A DNA stretch of 64,000 nt from Methanolinea sp. (GCA_030055515.1 JASFYI010000001.1:124001-188000), one strand, 5' to 3'. Counted from the stretch's first letter, positions 33,821 to 43,817 are shown. Numbers and translations are program-made. Notes: generated from the sequence alone by a model not told the origin.

Positions 33821-34297
33821 ATGGAAATTGTGAAGATACCCCGGATGGAGAAGAAGGAATACGATGCCCTCATCGAGAAAGGGTACATCTGCCGTATCGC
33901 GTTCCAGGGCGAGAAGTACCCCTACATTGCCCCGTTCCTCTACGTCTTCGACGGCAGGTTCCTCTACTTCCTCTCCACGAAGTACGGCAAGAAGATAGAA
34001 TACTTCAGGAAGAGCCCGTACGTCGCTGTGGAGATCGAGAAGTACACGAAGGACCTCTCGAGCTACACGTTCGTGAGCATGCAGGGGTACCTCGAGGAAG
34101 TCACCGATTCCATCGACAAGAAGATGATACGCAAGCAGTTCGTCGACCTCATCAAGGAACGGCGGCTCTCGAATAACATCCTCGCGGCCCTCGGGCACTC
34201 GCCGCAGGACCCCCCGGAGGCAATCGCCGAGGAAGAGAGGTCCCTCGTGTGGAAACTGACCGGTGTGCGGGACCTCGTCGCGCTGAAGAACCTGTAG
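33821..34297 (+). CDS. Pyridoxamine 5'-phosphate oxidase-fold protein
   Basis: 158 residues, split-barrel flavin-binding fold. MEKKEYDALIEKGYICRIAFQGEKYPYIAPFLYVFD gives the first helix and strands, LYFLSTKYGKKIEYFRKSPYVAVEIE the FMN-facing strands, followed by VSMQGYLEEV. Relatives bind FMN, F420 or heme, and in methanogens F420 is a plausible ligand. The C-terminal Trp-containing helix (SLVWKLTGVRDLVALKNL) is normal for the group. ATG 33821 was chosen from the promoter distance and family N-terminus. The reaction is not predictable. Confidence 0.85.
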   Translation: MEIVKIPRMEKKEYDALIEKGYICRIAFQGEKYPYIAPFLYVFDGRFLYFLSTKYGKKIEYFRKSPYVAVEIEKYTKDLSSYTFVSMQGYLEEVTDSIDKKMIRKQFVDLIKERRLSNNILAALGHSPQDPPEAIAEEERSLVWKLTGVRDLVALKNL

Positions 34298-34311
34298 GAG
34301 AGGAACCAGAG

Positions 34312-36531
34312 TCAATCCTCGCGTCTCCCCAGGCCCGGGGGAATGACAAGGGAGGACCGGAAGCCCCCGAGGAGCGCTTCGAGCTCACCCGCGTCCTCCA
34401 CCGGTTTTAAGCAAACGTTCCCGGTGCACACGTGCGCCCTCGCCGTGCCCGGCTCGCCGAGGAATGGCCTGCACCATGGCAGCAGCCCCGCGATCCCCGC
34501 CGCGTTGGCCTCGTTACCCATCCTGACGGGGAGGAGGAACGGGGAGTAGTTCCTGTCGACGACCGCCTCGAGCCGCGAGGAGGCAGGACCCCCGCCTCCC
34601 CCCGCGAGGACGACCGTTCCCGACCTGCCGTCAACGAGGAGCCTCCCCGCGAAGAACATCGCGCAGGAGGCCGGATACGACGCCGCGAGGGAAGAATAGT
34701 ACCGCGTGATCGCCTCGACCCTCCCGAGGTACGCGTCGTTCCCCGTGAGGAGGGAGAGCCGGGCGAGGTTGGAGACAGAGAGGGCATTCGACGAGGGAAC
34801 CGTGCCGTCGAGGAATTCCTTGCGCCTCGCCGGGACATCGCGGACGGACGACCTCGTCACGTAGTACCCTCCCCTCGCGGGGTCCCAGAATTCCTCCTCG
34901 TGGAATTCTTCGAGCTCGATTGCGGCCGAGAGGAACGAGGGTTTGCCGGTCGCGAGGAAGAGGTCGACGAGGCCCATGACCATCCCCGCGTAGTCAGCCG
35001 ACATCCCCTCCACCGCGGCGTCCCCCGCGCTCCACCGGTGGAAGAGGCCGCCGTCCGGCGAGCGCATCGAGCGGAGGACGAATCCTGCTGCCCTCGCCGC
35101 GGCCTGCAGGAATGCAGGTTCCCCGAATACCCGCGAGCCCACGGCGAGGGCCGATATCGCAAGACCGTTCCAGTCCGCGAGGACGAGCGTGTCGGTGGGG
35201 GGCCGGGGCCTCGAATTCCGCGCGGAGAGGAGCTTTGCCCTCGCGCCCGAGAGCACCGCCCCGACGGACTCTTCGTCCATGCCGAGGATCCCCGCGGCCT
35301 CGCGCGGCTCCCTGAAGGCAGAGAGAACCCCCGGGATCTCCGGCCCGGCGACCGCGCTTCCTGCCTTTGTCCCCCCGCGCTCCTTTCCCCCGACGAGGAA
35401 AATGTGGGAGAACACCTCCCTCTCACCGGGGTCGAGGATCGAGTCGATCTCCTCCCACGTCCACGTGTAGAACGCGCCCTCTCCCCCCGCGCTGTCGGCA
35501 TCCTCCCCCGCGTAGAACCCACCCCCCGGTGACTGGAGGTCCCTGCACATGTAGTCCATGCACTCCCGCGCGACGCGGCTAAACGTCCTGTCCCCCGTGA
35601 GGGAGAATGCCTCGGCATAGGCGAGGGCCGCGAGTGCCTGGTCGCAGAGCACCTTCTCGAAGTGGGGGACGAGCCAGCGCCCGTCCGTGGAGTAACGGTG
35701 GAATCCCCCGCCCAGCTGGTCGTAGACCCCGCCGCGGGCCATCGCCGCGAGGACGCGGCAGGAGAGATCGAGGGGTTCTGCCCTGCCCGAGACGCTCGCG
35801 TACCTGAGGAGGAAGAGGTGGACCTGCGGCATGGGGAAGAGGGGAGGGGGACCAAACCCACCCCCCTCAGGGTCGTGGATCGAGGCGAGGTGCGCGTAGA
35901 GCCTCTCTGCCGCGTCAACCGGGAGGCTCCCTCCCGGAGCGTAGTCCCTCGCGCGCGAGATGTACCCGTGAATCTCGCGGGAATTCTCCACCACCTCGTC
36001 CCGGTGCTCCTCCCAGTACCTCGCGACAGCGCCGAAGACCTCGAGGATCCCGGGCCTGCCGGGTCGCCCCCACCGCGGGATGTACGTCGCCGCGAAGAAG
36101 GGGTGGCCCTCGGGCGTGAGGAAAAGGGAGAGCGGCCACCCGCCGCTGCCCGTGAGGGCGACGCACACGTCCATGAAGTACTGGTCGAGGTCCGGCCGCT
36201 CCTCGCGGTCGACCTTCACGCAGACGAAGGAACCGTTCAGGACCCGTGCGACCTCGGGGTCGGAGAAGGATTCCTCGTGCATCACGTGGCACCAGTGGCA
36301 CGTCGCGAATCCCACGGAGACGAAGACGGGCCTGCCCTCCCTGCGCGCCCGGTCGAATGCCTCCTCTCCCCACGGGTACCAGTCGACGGGGTCGCGGGCA
36401 TGCCCGCGGAGGTAGGGGGAGGCCTCCCCGCCGAGGCGGTTCACCGCCCGGCCCCCCGCGCCACCATCCGCACTCCCCCTCGTCTCGCCTGCACGTCTTT
36501 TCCGCTCACTGGAAGAGATGTGCGCGGGCAC
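34312..36531 (-). CDS. DUF255 thioredoxin-domain protein (YyaL/SSP411 family)
   Basis: 739 residues, full length for the family. The N-terminal DUF255 thioredoxin-like domain contains [22 protein letters not shown] and the CxxC site [16 protein letters not shown] long six-hairpin glycosidase-like (alpha/alpha barrel) region follows, with [11 protein letters not shown] and [19 protein letters not shown]. The role is unclear; a combined redox and carbohydrate or cellobiose-epimerase-like function is suggested by the domains. The GTG at 36531 adds a 29-residue Gly/Arg-rich leader; a GTG at 36444 would match the usual N-terminus better. Divergent from mutS across 48 bp. Confidence 0.88.
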   Translation of the reverse strand: MPAHISSSERKRRAGETRGSADGGAGGRAVNRLGGEASPYLRGHARDPVDWYPWGEEAFDRARREGRPVFVSVGFATCHWCHVMHEESFSDPEVARVLNGSFVCVKVDREERPDLDQYFMDVCVALTGSGGWPLSLFLTPEGHPFFAATYIPRWGRPGRPGILEVFGAVARYWEEHRDEVVENSREIHGYISRARDYAPGGSLPVDAAERLYAHLASIHDPEGGGFGPPPLFPMPQVHLFLLRYASVSGRAEPLDLSCRVLAAMARGGVYDQLGGGFHRYSTDGRWLVPHFEKVLCDQALAALAYAEAFSLTGDRTFSRVARECMDYMCRDLQSPGGGFYAGEDADSAGGEGAFYTWTWEEIDSILDPGEREVFSHIFLVGGKERGGTKAGSAVAGPEIPGVLSAFREPREAAGILGMDEESVGAVLSGARAKLLSARNSRPRPPTDTLVLADWNGLAISALAVGSRVFGEPAFLQAAARAAGFVLRSMRSPDGGLFHRWSAGDAAVEGMSADYAGMVMGLVDLFLATGKPSFLSAAIELEEFHEEEFWDPARGGYYVTRSSVRDVPARRKEFLDGTVPSSNALSVSNLARLSLLTGNDAYLGRVEAITRYYSSLAASYPASCAMFFAGRLLVDGRSGTVVLAGGGGGPASSRLEAVVDRNYSPFLLPVRMGNEANAAGIAGLLPWCRPFLGEPGTARAHVCTGNVCLKPVEDAGELEALLGGFRSSLVIPPGLGRRED

Positions 36532-36579
36532 AATTGTTAAAGCGGCGGGTCAGGGAAGGCACGATCGTTACACATAACA

Positions 36580-39279
36580 ATGGCGCACGTGGAAATTTTA
36601 CGTGTGACGAGCAGGGATGAACCGGCAGCCGGCCACCCGGCGGGCACCCGCCTCACGCCGGCGATGGCACAGTACCAGGAACTGAAATCCAGGTACCCGG
36701 ACGCCATCCTCCTCTTCCACATCGGGGACTTCTACGAGACATTCGGGGAGGACGCACGGATCATCTCGCGCGAGCTCGACATCGCCCTCACCTCGCGGTC
36801 GAGGGACAGGGACAAAAACCCCATCCCCCTCGCGGGCGTCCCCTGCCACGCTGCCGAGAGTTACATCGCACGGCTCATCGCGAAGGGGTACCGCGTCGCG
36901 GTGGCAGACCAGGTGGAGGATCCCCGGGAGGCAAAGGGCATCGTGCGGAGGGAGGTCGTCCGCGTGATCACCCCCGGGATGGTGATGGACGAATCCCTCC
37001 TCGATTCCCCCGCGGCCAACTACCTCGCAGCCGTCTCCCCGCCGGCGGGAAAGAAGGAAGGGGGTATCGCGTTCCTCGACATCACGACGGGCGAGTTCTT
37101 CTGCGTTCCCCTCCCCCGGGAGAACGTTGCCGCCGCGATCTCGGACGAGTTCTCCCGTTACGCGCCAAGGGAGGTCCTCGTCGGCGAGGGAATCTCCCCG
37201 GCGCTCTGCGAGTACATCTCCGGGTTGACAGTGGCGGTATCGAAGGTTCCCGACCACTACTTCGACACCGATGCCGCGCGCGAGCTCCTCTGCACGCACT
37301 TCGGCGTCCAATCCCTCGAGGGGTTTGGTCTTTCGGGGATGGACGGCGCGGTCGGGGCGGCCGGGGCCGCGCTCGCGTACGCGAGGGAGACCCAGAGGCA
37401 GGACCTGCGGCAGGTGACCGCGCTCTCGGTCAGGCGGTCCCGCGATTTCTGCTTCCTCGACGCGGTGACCGTGAGGAACCTCGAGATACTCAGGCCCATA
37501 AGGGGGCAGGGGAAGGAAGGGACGCTGTTGTGGGTCCTCGACAAGACTGCAACGCCGATGGGGAGCCGCCTCCTCTCCGACTGGCTGTGCGCACCGCTCC
37601 TCTCGAAGGAGGCGATAGACGCGCGCCTCGACGCGGTGGAGTTCATGGTGAGGAACACGGCGGTCCGCATGGAACTCGTGGCCGTCCTCCGCCAGTGCGG
37701 CGACATCGGGAGGATATCGGGCAGGATTGCCTACGGGAACGTCACCCCCCGCGACCTGCGCGCCGCAGCCGAGACACTCGCGGTCGTCCCCCGGATACCG
37801 GCGATCCTCTCAGGCGGGATCGATGGGGAAGTCCCGACCCTCCTCGCGGAAGCATCGGCGGCGATCCCGGACCTCGGGTGGGCAAGGGACCTCATAGAGA
37901 GGGCAATCGTCGAGGATCCCCCCGCGCACGCGAGGCAGGGGGGAGTCATCCGGCCTGGGTTCAGCCCGGAACTGGATGCACTCCGGGACCTCTCCGCCTC
38001 GGGCAGGGACTGGATCGCGGAACTCCAGCAGAGGGAGAGGGAGCGGACCGGCATCCGGTCGCTGAAGATCGGGTACAACTCCGTCTTCGGGTACTACATA
38101 GAGGTGACGAAGCCAAACCTCCACCTCGTCCCGCCCCACTACGTGAGGAAGCAGACCACGTCGACGGGGGAGAGGTTCACGATCCCGGAGCTCGCAGAGA
38201 AGGAAGCGCTCATCTCGTCTGCCGATGAGCGCAGGCTCGCCCTCGAGCAGGAGGTCTACAGGAAGGTCGTGGAGCAGCTCCGGCAAGCCGTCCCGGCCCT
38301 CCAGGTACTTTCGCGTTCCCTCTCCGTCCTCGACGTCATCTGTTCCTTTGCAACCGTCGCGGCCACCCGCAACTACTGCAGGCCGGTCATCGACGACCGC
38401 TCGACCCGCCTCCTCGTCCGTGGAGGGAGGCACCCCGTCGTCGAGGCGGCGATGCCCGGGAAGTTCGTGCCAAACGACCTCGAGATGTCCGGGGAGAAGG
38501 ACCAGGTCATCATCCTCACGGGCGCGAACATGGCGGGGAAGTCCACGTACATGAGGGCGGCCGCGCTCACCGTGATCATGGCACAGGCGGGGAGCTTCGT
38601 CCCCGCGGATTACGCCCTCGTGGGCATCGTCGACCGTGTCTTTTCCCGCGTGGGCGCGTTCGACGACCTCGCGAGCGGGCAGAGTACCTTCATGGTGGAG
38701 ATGCTCGAACTCGCAAACATCCTCCACAACGTCACGGAGAGGAGCCTCGTCATCCTCGACGAGATAGGGAGGGGAACGGGAACGCTCGACGGCCTCTGCA
38801 TCGCCCGCGCAGTCCTCGAGTACCTCCACGGGGGGAGATCCCGCGGTCCCCGCACCCTCTTTGCCACCCACTTCCACGAGCTCGTCTCGATGGAGGGGGA
38901 GCTCCCCCGCGTGAGGAATTACCACTTCGCGGTCAAGGAGACGGGAAGGGAAGTGGTTTTCTTGAGGAAGCTCATCCCGGGTGCAACCGACAGGAGCTAT
39001 GGCATCCACGTGGCCGCACTCGCCGGTGTTCCCCGCCCGGTCATCGAGAGGGCACGAAACCTCCTCGATGAAGAGGTCAGGGGGCGCGGGAGGGGAACGG
39101 GGCAGAAGCCGAAGAGGTACACCCAGATGCTCCTCCCCGACGCGGGCATTGCAGCACCACCCGTCCACCCCGTCGTCGAGACCATCAAGAATCTCAACCT
39201 CGACGACATGACGCCGCTTTCTGCCCTCTCGATCCTCTACGACCTCCAGAAGAGGGCAAGGGACACGAGTGGAGGGTAG
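36580..39279 (+). CDS. mutS: DNA mismatch repair protein MutS
   Basis: 899 residues, MutS1 type. The mismatch-reading Phe-x-Glu is in HIGDFYETFGED near residue 50, and the lever, clamp and ATPase domains follow in order. Walker A is TGANMAGKSTYMR near residue 650, Walker B ILDEIGRGTGTLDG, with the conserved THFHEL afterwards. It recognises mismatches and small loops in replicated DNA. It starts at ATG 36580 and is followed after 6 bp by mutL, forming a mismatch-repair pair that many archaea lack. Bacterial origin of archaeal MutS/MutL by transfer is widely accepted; codon use here looks like the neighbours. Confidence 0.97.
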   Translation: MAHVEILRVTSRDEPAAGHPAGTRLTPAMAQYQELKSRYPDAILLFHIGDFYETFGEDARIISRELDIALTSRSRDRDKNPIPLAGVPCHAAESYIARLIAKGYRVAVADQVEDPREAKGIVRREVVRVITPGMVMDESLLDSPAANYLAAVSPPAGKKEGGIAFLDITTGEFFCVPLPRENVAAAISDEFSRYAPREVLVGEGISPALCEYISGLTVAVSKVPDHYFDTDAARELLCTHFGVQSLEGFGLSGMDGAVGAAGAALAYARETQRQDLRQVTALSVRRSRDFCFLDAVTVRNLEILRPIRGQGKEGTLLWVLDKTATPMGSRLLSDWLCAPLLSKEAIDARLDAVEFMVRNTAVRMELVAVLRQCGDIGRISGRIAYGNVTPRDLRAAAETLAVVPRIPAILSGGIDGEVPTLLAEASAAIPDLGWARDLIERAIVEDPPAHARQGGVIRPGFSPELDALRDLSASGRDWIAELQQRERERTGIRSLKIGYNSVFGYYIEVTKPNLHLVPPHYVRKQTTSTGERFTIPELAEKEALISSADERRLALEQEVYRKVVEQLRQAVPALQVLSRSLSVLDVICSFATVAATRNYCRPVIDDRSTRLLVRGGRHPVVEAAMPGKFVPNDLEMSGEKDQVIILTGANMAGKSTYMRAAALTVIMAQAGSFVPADYALVGIVDRVFSRVGAFDDLASGQSTFMVEMLELANILHNVTERSLVILDEIGRGTGTLDGLCIARAVLEYLHGGRSRGPRTLFATHFHELVSMEGELPRVRNYHFAVKETGREVVFLRKLIPGATDRSYGIHVAALAGVPRPVIERARNLLDEEVRGRGRGTGQKPKRYTQMLLPDAGIAAPPVHPVVETIKNLNLDDMTPLSALSILYDLQKRARDTSGG

Positions 39280-39285
39280 GGGGAG

Positions 39286-41088
39286 ATGCCAGAATCCGCT
39301 CCGGGTGGGAAAATCCGCATCCTCGACGGGGAGACGGTGGCCCGGATCGCCGCCGGCGAGGTCATCGAGAGACCCGCGTCGGTCGTCAAGGAACTGGTGG
39401 AAAACGCGATCGACGCGGGGGCACGGACCATCGTGGTCGAGATCCGCTCGAGGGGGGGCACCATCGCCGGGATCAGGGTGACTGACGACGGGTGCGGCAT
39501 GTCACCGGAGGACGCCGCACTCGCGTGCACCCGCCACGCCACGAGCAAGATCGCGCGGATAGAGGATCTCCACGGGATCAGGTCGCTCGGTTTCCGGGGC
39601 GAGGCCCTCGCGAGTATCGCGGCGATCTCGCGGCTCACGCTCACCACGCGGGTGGGAGCGGGGCAGATCTCGGGGACGCGGGTAGAGTGGGAGGGCGGGA
39701 GGTTCGTCAGGCAGGAAGAGTGCGGCTGCCCCCCGGGAACGACGGTCGAAGTCCGGGACCTCTTCTACAACACGCCTGCACGGAGGAAATTCATGCGCTC
39801 GCTCGGGGCGGAGATGGCCTACATCACGGGGACCCTCGAGCGGACCGTCCTCTCCCACCCCGGCATCTCGTTCCACGTCCTCCACAATGGCAGGACACTC
39901 ATCTCGGCGCCCGCGGGGACACTCCGCGATGCCGCGCTCCACCTCTTCGGGGTCGAGTGGGAAAGGGCCCTCCTCCCCGTGGACTACACCGGCAACCGTG
40001 CCCGCATCGCGGGATTGGTTTCGCGCCCCTCGTTCTCGCGGCAGAACCCCTACCAGATATTCATCTCCGTGAACGGGCGGCCGGTGGTGTCAAGGTCCAT
40101 CGCCCTCGCGGTACGGGAGGGGTACGGGACCCTCCTCCCCGCGGACCGCTTCCCCGTGGCCATCCTCGACATATCGGTCGATCCCGCGACCGTGGACCCA
40201 AACGTCCACCCGACGAAGAGGGAAGTACGGATCGCGGGGGAGGAGGAAGTCAGGGAGGAGATCGCCCGCGCGGTGGGATCCGCGCTAGGGTCCGTGGCAG
40301 TCATAACCGGCGGGGGCAATACAACCCGGTTCGCGCAGCAGAGACCGCTCCCCCTGAGTCCCGCCGAAACACCCTACGGGGTACCCTCCCATCCCCCGGG
40401 GTTCGTCTCGGAGCCCTGTTTTGGGACAGTCACCGGGAGGAAGGGCGGGGGACGGCAGGCCGGGCTCGGGATCCCGGAGGAGCCGCAGGAGGGAGCCTCG
40501 CTCCCTCTCCTCCCCGAGATGGAGGTCATCGGCCAGCTGGACAACACGTACATCCTCGCGGCGTTCCGCGGCGGCGAAGACCTGATCCTCGTCGACCAGC
40601 ACGCCTCCCACGAGAGGATCCTCTACGACAGGCTCGTCGAGGGGGGTGCGACCCCATCCCAGAGCCAGGAACTCCTCTTCCCCGCCGTCCTCGATCTCTC
40701 CCCGCGCGAGGCCTCGATCGTCTCGGAGCTCCTCCCCGTCCTCCACGAGGCGGGGTTCTGCCTCGAGGAGTTCGGGAGGGGAACGTACGCCGTCCGCGCC
40801 GTGCCGGTCGTGCTCGGCAGGCAGCTCGACGCCGCGGGGGCGCGGGAGCTCGTCTCCGCGATCCTCTCGGGGAGCCCGAGGAAGGGTCCCGCGGCGGCGG
40901 ACGAGATCCGGAAGATCGTCGCGTGCAGGGGTGCGGTGAAGGCCGGGACCCCCCTCTCCGCGGGGGAGTGCAGGGCACTCCTCGATGACCTCCGCAGGAC
41001 GAGTCACCCCTACAGCTGTCCCCACGGGAGGCCGACGATGGTGGTCCTGAGGAAGAAGGAGATCGACGGGCTGTTCCTCCGGGCGTGA
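39286..41088 (+). CDS. mutL: DNA mismatch repair protein MutL, endonuclease type
   Basis: 600 residues. The GHKL ATPase domain is intact: VVKELVENAIDAGA, DDGCGM, TRHATSKI and SLGFRGEAL. The C-terminal domain contains LVDQHASHERILYD, close to the DQHA-x2-E-x4-E endonuclease motif but with Asp instead of the last Glu, plus ACRGAVKAG and CPHGRPTMV, and ends in a FLRA-like motif. It would nick the new strand after MutS binding, since no MutH is evident. GGGGGAG precedes the ATG. The Asp for Glu change is conservative and metal binding is expected to hold. Confidence 0.96.
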   Translation: MPESAPGGKIRILDGETVARIAAGEVIERPASVVKELVENAIDAGARTIVVEIRSRGGTIAGIRVTDDGCGMSPEDAALACTRHATSKIARIEDLHGIRSLGFRGEALASIAAISRLTLTTRVGAGQISGTRVEWEGGRFVRQEECGCPPGTTVEVRDLFYNTPARRKFMRSLGAEMAYITGTLERTVLSHPGISFHVLHNGRTLISAPAGTLRDAALHLFGVEWERALLPVDYTGNRARIAGLVSRPSFSRQNPYQIFISVNGRPVVSRSIALAVREGYGTLLPADRFPVAILDISVDPATVDPNVHPTKREVRIAGEEEVREEIARAVGSALGSVAVITGGGNTTRFAQQRPLPLSPAETPYGVPSHPPGFVSEPCFGTVTGRKGGGRQAGLGIPEEPQEGASLPLLPEMEVIGQLDNTYILAAFRGGEDLILVDQHASHERILYDRLVEGGATPSQSQELLFPAVLDLSPREASIVSELLPVLHEAGFCLEEFGRGTYAVRAVPVVLGRQLDAAGARELVSAILSGSPRKGPAAADEIRKIVACRGAVKAGTPLSAGECRALLDDLRRTSHPYSCPHGRPTMVVLRKKEIDGLFLRA

Positions 41089-41178
41089 GCGCGGGGAGAA
41101 GGCATTTAGGGGAGGAGGGGAGAGAGCTCTTGGAAAAGAGAGATCTGCCGTGGGGCCCTGCCCCGCGCGGAGGATACC

Positions 41179-41517
41179 ATGCGAGAATTGAATTGCAAGC
41201 CCCTGATCGCCGCCGTGTGCCTCGTTCTCTTCGGGATTTTCCCGGCGGTGCACGCAGCACCCGTTCCCGGATCCCTCATCTCGAGCACGACGAGCGTCTC
41301 GGGAAACGCGGTCGTCAACGAGACCGTGTCGGTGAAGAAGATCACCTACACGGGCGGATTTCCGACCATGCAGGAGTGGAGGTTCCACAGCTCGATCGCA
41401 AACCCGCAAGGGAAAACCTGGTCAACGGAAGCGTTCTTCGCGCCGGGCCCGGCAGGCGTGAGGTTCACCTTCACGGGGAGGGGAGGGCTCTTCCCCCCGT
41501 TCTCCCTCTCCCTCTGA
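41179..41517 (+). CDS. Small secreted protein, 112 aa, unknown
   Basis: The N-terminus is a clear signal peptide (residues 1-26, ending AVHA before APVPGS), so the mature form is about 86 residues. It is Ser/Thr-rich (SSTTSVSGNAVVNETVSVKK), probably beta-rich, with a Gly/Phe/Pro-rich C-terminus. GGAGG lies five bases before the ATG. It sits between mutL and the photolyase without any functional link. I do not recognise the family; Methanomicrobiales carry many longer secreted proteins with a similar opening, so this may be a shortened relic of one. Confidence 0.6.
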   Translation: MRELNCKPLIAAVCLVLFGIFPAVHAAPVPGSLISSTTSVSGNAVVNETVSVKKITYTGGFPTMQEWRFHSSIANPQGKTWSTEAFFAPGPAGVRFTFTGRGGLFPPFSLSL

Positions 41518-41575
41518 GGGACCGCGGAGAGGAGGCGCACCGGGCCGGTGGCCTGCCCGCGGGAGGCGAGCCACG

Positions 41576-42940
41576 GTGAGGTGGGATCCCCGCGTCCGGT
41601 ACCTCCGCGCGGGTCCGCCGGCACGCGGGAGGTACCTCCTCTACTGGATGCAGTCTTCCGCCCGGTCGCGGGGCAACATCGCCCTCGAGTACTCCCTCGA
41701 GGTCGCCCGCTCGCTCGACCTGCCCCTCGTCGCCTGTTTCTGCGTGTATCCCGGGTACCCTGAGGCAAACCTCCGCCACTTCACTTTCCTCGCCGAGGGA
41801 CTCGTCTCCGCCGGCGACGCGCTCGCCCGCCGCGGGATCCCGCTCGTGCTCAGGCACGGGTACCCCCCGCGGGAGATAGCCGACCTCGCGCGCGACGCGT
41901 CCGTGGTGGTGACCGACAGGGGGTACCTCGCGCACCACGCGGCGTGGAGGGGGGAGCTCGCCGGGCAGGTCGAGTGCCCCCTCGCGGTGGTCGAGGACAA
42001 CGTCATCGTCCCCGTGGGGGAGGCTTCGCCCAAGGAGGAATGGTCGGCCGCGACCTTCCGCCCGAAGGTGGAAAGGCTCCTCCCGGCATTCCTCTGGCTC
42101 CCGGAGAGAGGCACCCCCCCGCGGAAGGCGCCCGACGTGGACGGGATTCCCTACGCGGAAGCACCCGCCCTCGCCTCGCGGGGTGCCGACGGGGCCGTCC
42201 CGCCATCACCGGTCTTCCGCGGCGGGGAGGACGAGGCAGAACGGCGGCTCCGCCTCTTCGTCGACGGGAAACTGTCATCCTACCCGGCCCACAGGAACGA
42301 CCCGACGCGCGACGTCCTCTCCCACCTCTCCCCCTACCTCCACTTCGGCCACCTCTCCCCCGTGGAGATCGCCCTGCGGGTGTCCGCGTCGGGATTGCCG
42401 GGCGCGGGCGAATTCCTCGACCAGCTCGTCGTCCGCCGCGAACTCGCGTTCAATTTCGTCACGTACAACGCGGGGTACGACACGTTCGGGGCGCTCCCCG
42501 CGTGGGCAATCGAGACACTCTCTGCCCATGCCCGCGACGCGAGGGAGTACGTGTACTCCGCGCGGGAGTTCGAGCGGGCCGAGACGCACGATCCCTACTG
42601 GAACGCCTGCCAGACAGAGATGGTGGTCACGGGCAAGATGCACGGGTACATGCGGATGTACTGGGCGAAGAAGATCCTCGAGTGGACCGACTCGCCAAGG
42701 GAAGCCTTCGGGATCGCGCTGTCCCTCAACAACAAGTACGAGCTCGACGGGAGGGACCCGAACTCCTACGCGGGAGTCGCGTGGTGTTTCGGGAAGCACG
42801 ACCGTCCCTGGCCTGAACGGCCCGTGTTCGGGAAGGTGAGGTACATGGGTGCGCGCGGTCTCGAGAGGAAGTTCCCCGTCAGCGAGTACGTGAGGACGGT
42901 CGAAGGCCTCGCGGAGAGGTATGGCGTTCCCCGGCCGTGA
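41576..42940 (+). CDS. phr: Deoxyribodipyrimidine photolyase, class II
   Basis: 454 residues, usual class II length. It repairs cyclobutane pyrimidine dimers using light and reduced FAD, often with an F420-like antenna in methanogens. The class II pattern is seen in RYLLYWMQSSARSRGNIALEY near the N-terminus, FVVRRELAFNFV-like contacts in the FAD domain (about residue 285), and DPYWNACQTEMVVTGKMHGYMRMYWAKK near residue 340. GTG 41576 follows GGCGAGC-type purines; an alternative start is not obvious. Its 3' end overlaps the glycosylase gene by 20 bp, so the two repair genes are cotranscribed. Confidence 0.95.
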   Translation: MRWDPRVRYLRAGPPARGRYLLYWMQSSARSRGNIALEYSLEVARSLDLPLVACFCVYPGYPEANLRHFTFLAEGLVSAGDALARRGIPLVLRHGYPPREIADLARDASVVVTDRGYLAHHAAWRGELAGQVECPLAVVEDNVIVPVGEASPKEEWSAATFRPKVERLLPAFLWLPERGTPPRKAPDVDGIPYAEAPALASRGADGAVPPSPVFRGGEDEAERRLRLFVDGKLSSYPAHRNDPTRDVLSHLSPYLHFGHLSPVEIALRVSASGLPGAGEFLDQLVVRRELAFNFVTYNAGYDTFGALPAWAIETLSAHARDAREYVYSAREFERAETHDPYWNACQTEMVVTGKMHGYMRMYWAKKILEWTDSPREAFGIALSLNNKYELDGRDPNSYAGVAWCFGKHDRPWPERPVFGKVRYMGARGLERKFPVSEYVRTVEGLAERYGVPRP

Positions 42941-43817
42941 CGGAGACGCCCTGCCCGGGAGGCAGGTCGTCGAGGAGTTCAGGGAGGCCGTGTACGGGTA
43001 CTACAGGAGGTTCGGGCGCCGGTTCCCGTGGCGGGAGACGAGGGACCCGTACGCGGTCCTCGTCTCGGAGCTGATGCTCCAGCAGACGGGGGTCGGGCGC
43101 GTCTCGGTGTACTTCCCCCGGTTCATCGGGGCATTCCCCGGCTTTCCGTCCCTTTCGCGCGCAACGCTCGCGGACGTCCTGCGGGAATGGAAGGGGCTAG
43201 GGTACAACAGGAGGGCACGGGACCTCCACCGGATCGCGCAAGTCGTCACCGGGGAATACGACGGCAACCTGCCGCGGGACGAGGCGGCGCTCGCCGCCTT
43301 GCCCGGGATAGGCAGGGCAACCGCGGCCGCGATCGCCGCGTTCGCGTTCGATAAACCGTCCGTCTTCGTCGAGACGAACATCCGCAGGCTCTTCCTCTAC
43401 AGGTTCTTCCCCTCGCGGGAAGGTGTCAGGGACAGCGAGATCGTCCCGCTTGTCGCCGCGACGCTTGACCGGGAGAACCCGCGCGAGTGGTACTACGCGA
43501 TGATGGACCTCGGGGCGAGCCTCCGGTGCGCAAGACCCGACCCCGTCCGGAGAAGCGCACACTACCGGAAGCAGCCGCCGTTCCGCGGCTCCGACCGTGA
43601 GCTGAGGGGGAAGATACTCTCCCTCCTGCTCTCAAAGGGACCCGTGGAGGAATCACGCCTGCACGCCGTGGTCGGGGCGGAACGCGGCAGGGTGCAGGCG
43701 ATATGCGACCGGCTCGCGGGGGAAGGCATGGTCGCGAGGGAAGGGGGGATGATCCTCGTTCCGGGGACAGCGCACCCCCAGGGGGCGAAAAAGGGACGAT
43801 CCTACCCCCGCAGGTAA
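42921..43817 (+). CDS. MutY-like HhH-GPD base-excision glycosylase without iron-sulfur cluster
   Basis: 298 residues. The MutY/EndoIII core is present: FPWRETRDPYAVLVSELMLQQTGVGRV (the Glu that in MutY contacts the adenine) and the helix-hairpin-helix LPGIGRATAAAIAAFAF near residue 125. At the usual catalytic Asp the text is VFVETNIRRLF, with Glu. The four-Cys cluster motif that normally follows is gone; only one Cys remains (SLRCARPDPV). The last 70 residues look like a winged-helix tail, not the NUDIX-like 8-oxoG reader. It could remove A opposite 8-oxoG or a different base. ATG 42921 overlaps the photolyase end. Confidence 0.85.
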   Translation: MAFPGRDGDALPGRQVVEEFREAVYGYYRRFGRRFPWRETRDPYAVLVSELMLQQTGVGRVSVYFPRFIGAFPGFPSLSRATLADVLREWKGLGYNRRARDLHRIAQVVTGEYDGNLPRDEAALAALPGIGRATAAAIAAFAFDKPSVFVETNIRRLFLYRFFPSREGVRDSEIVPLVAATLDRENPREWYYAMMDLGASLRCARPDPVRRSAHYRKQPPFRGSDRELRGKILSLLLSKGPVEESRLHAVVGAERGRVQAICDRLAGEGMVAREGGMILVPGTAHPQGAKKGRSYPRR

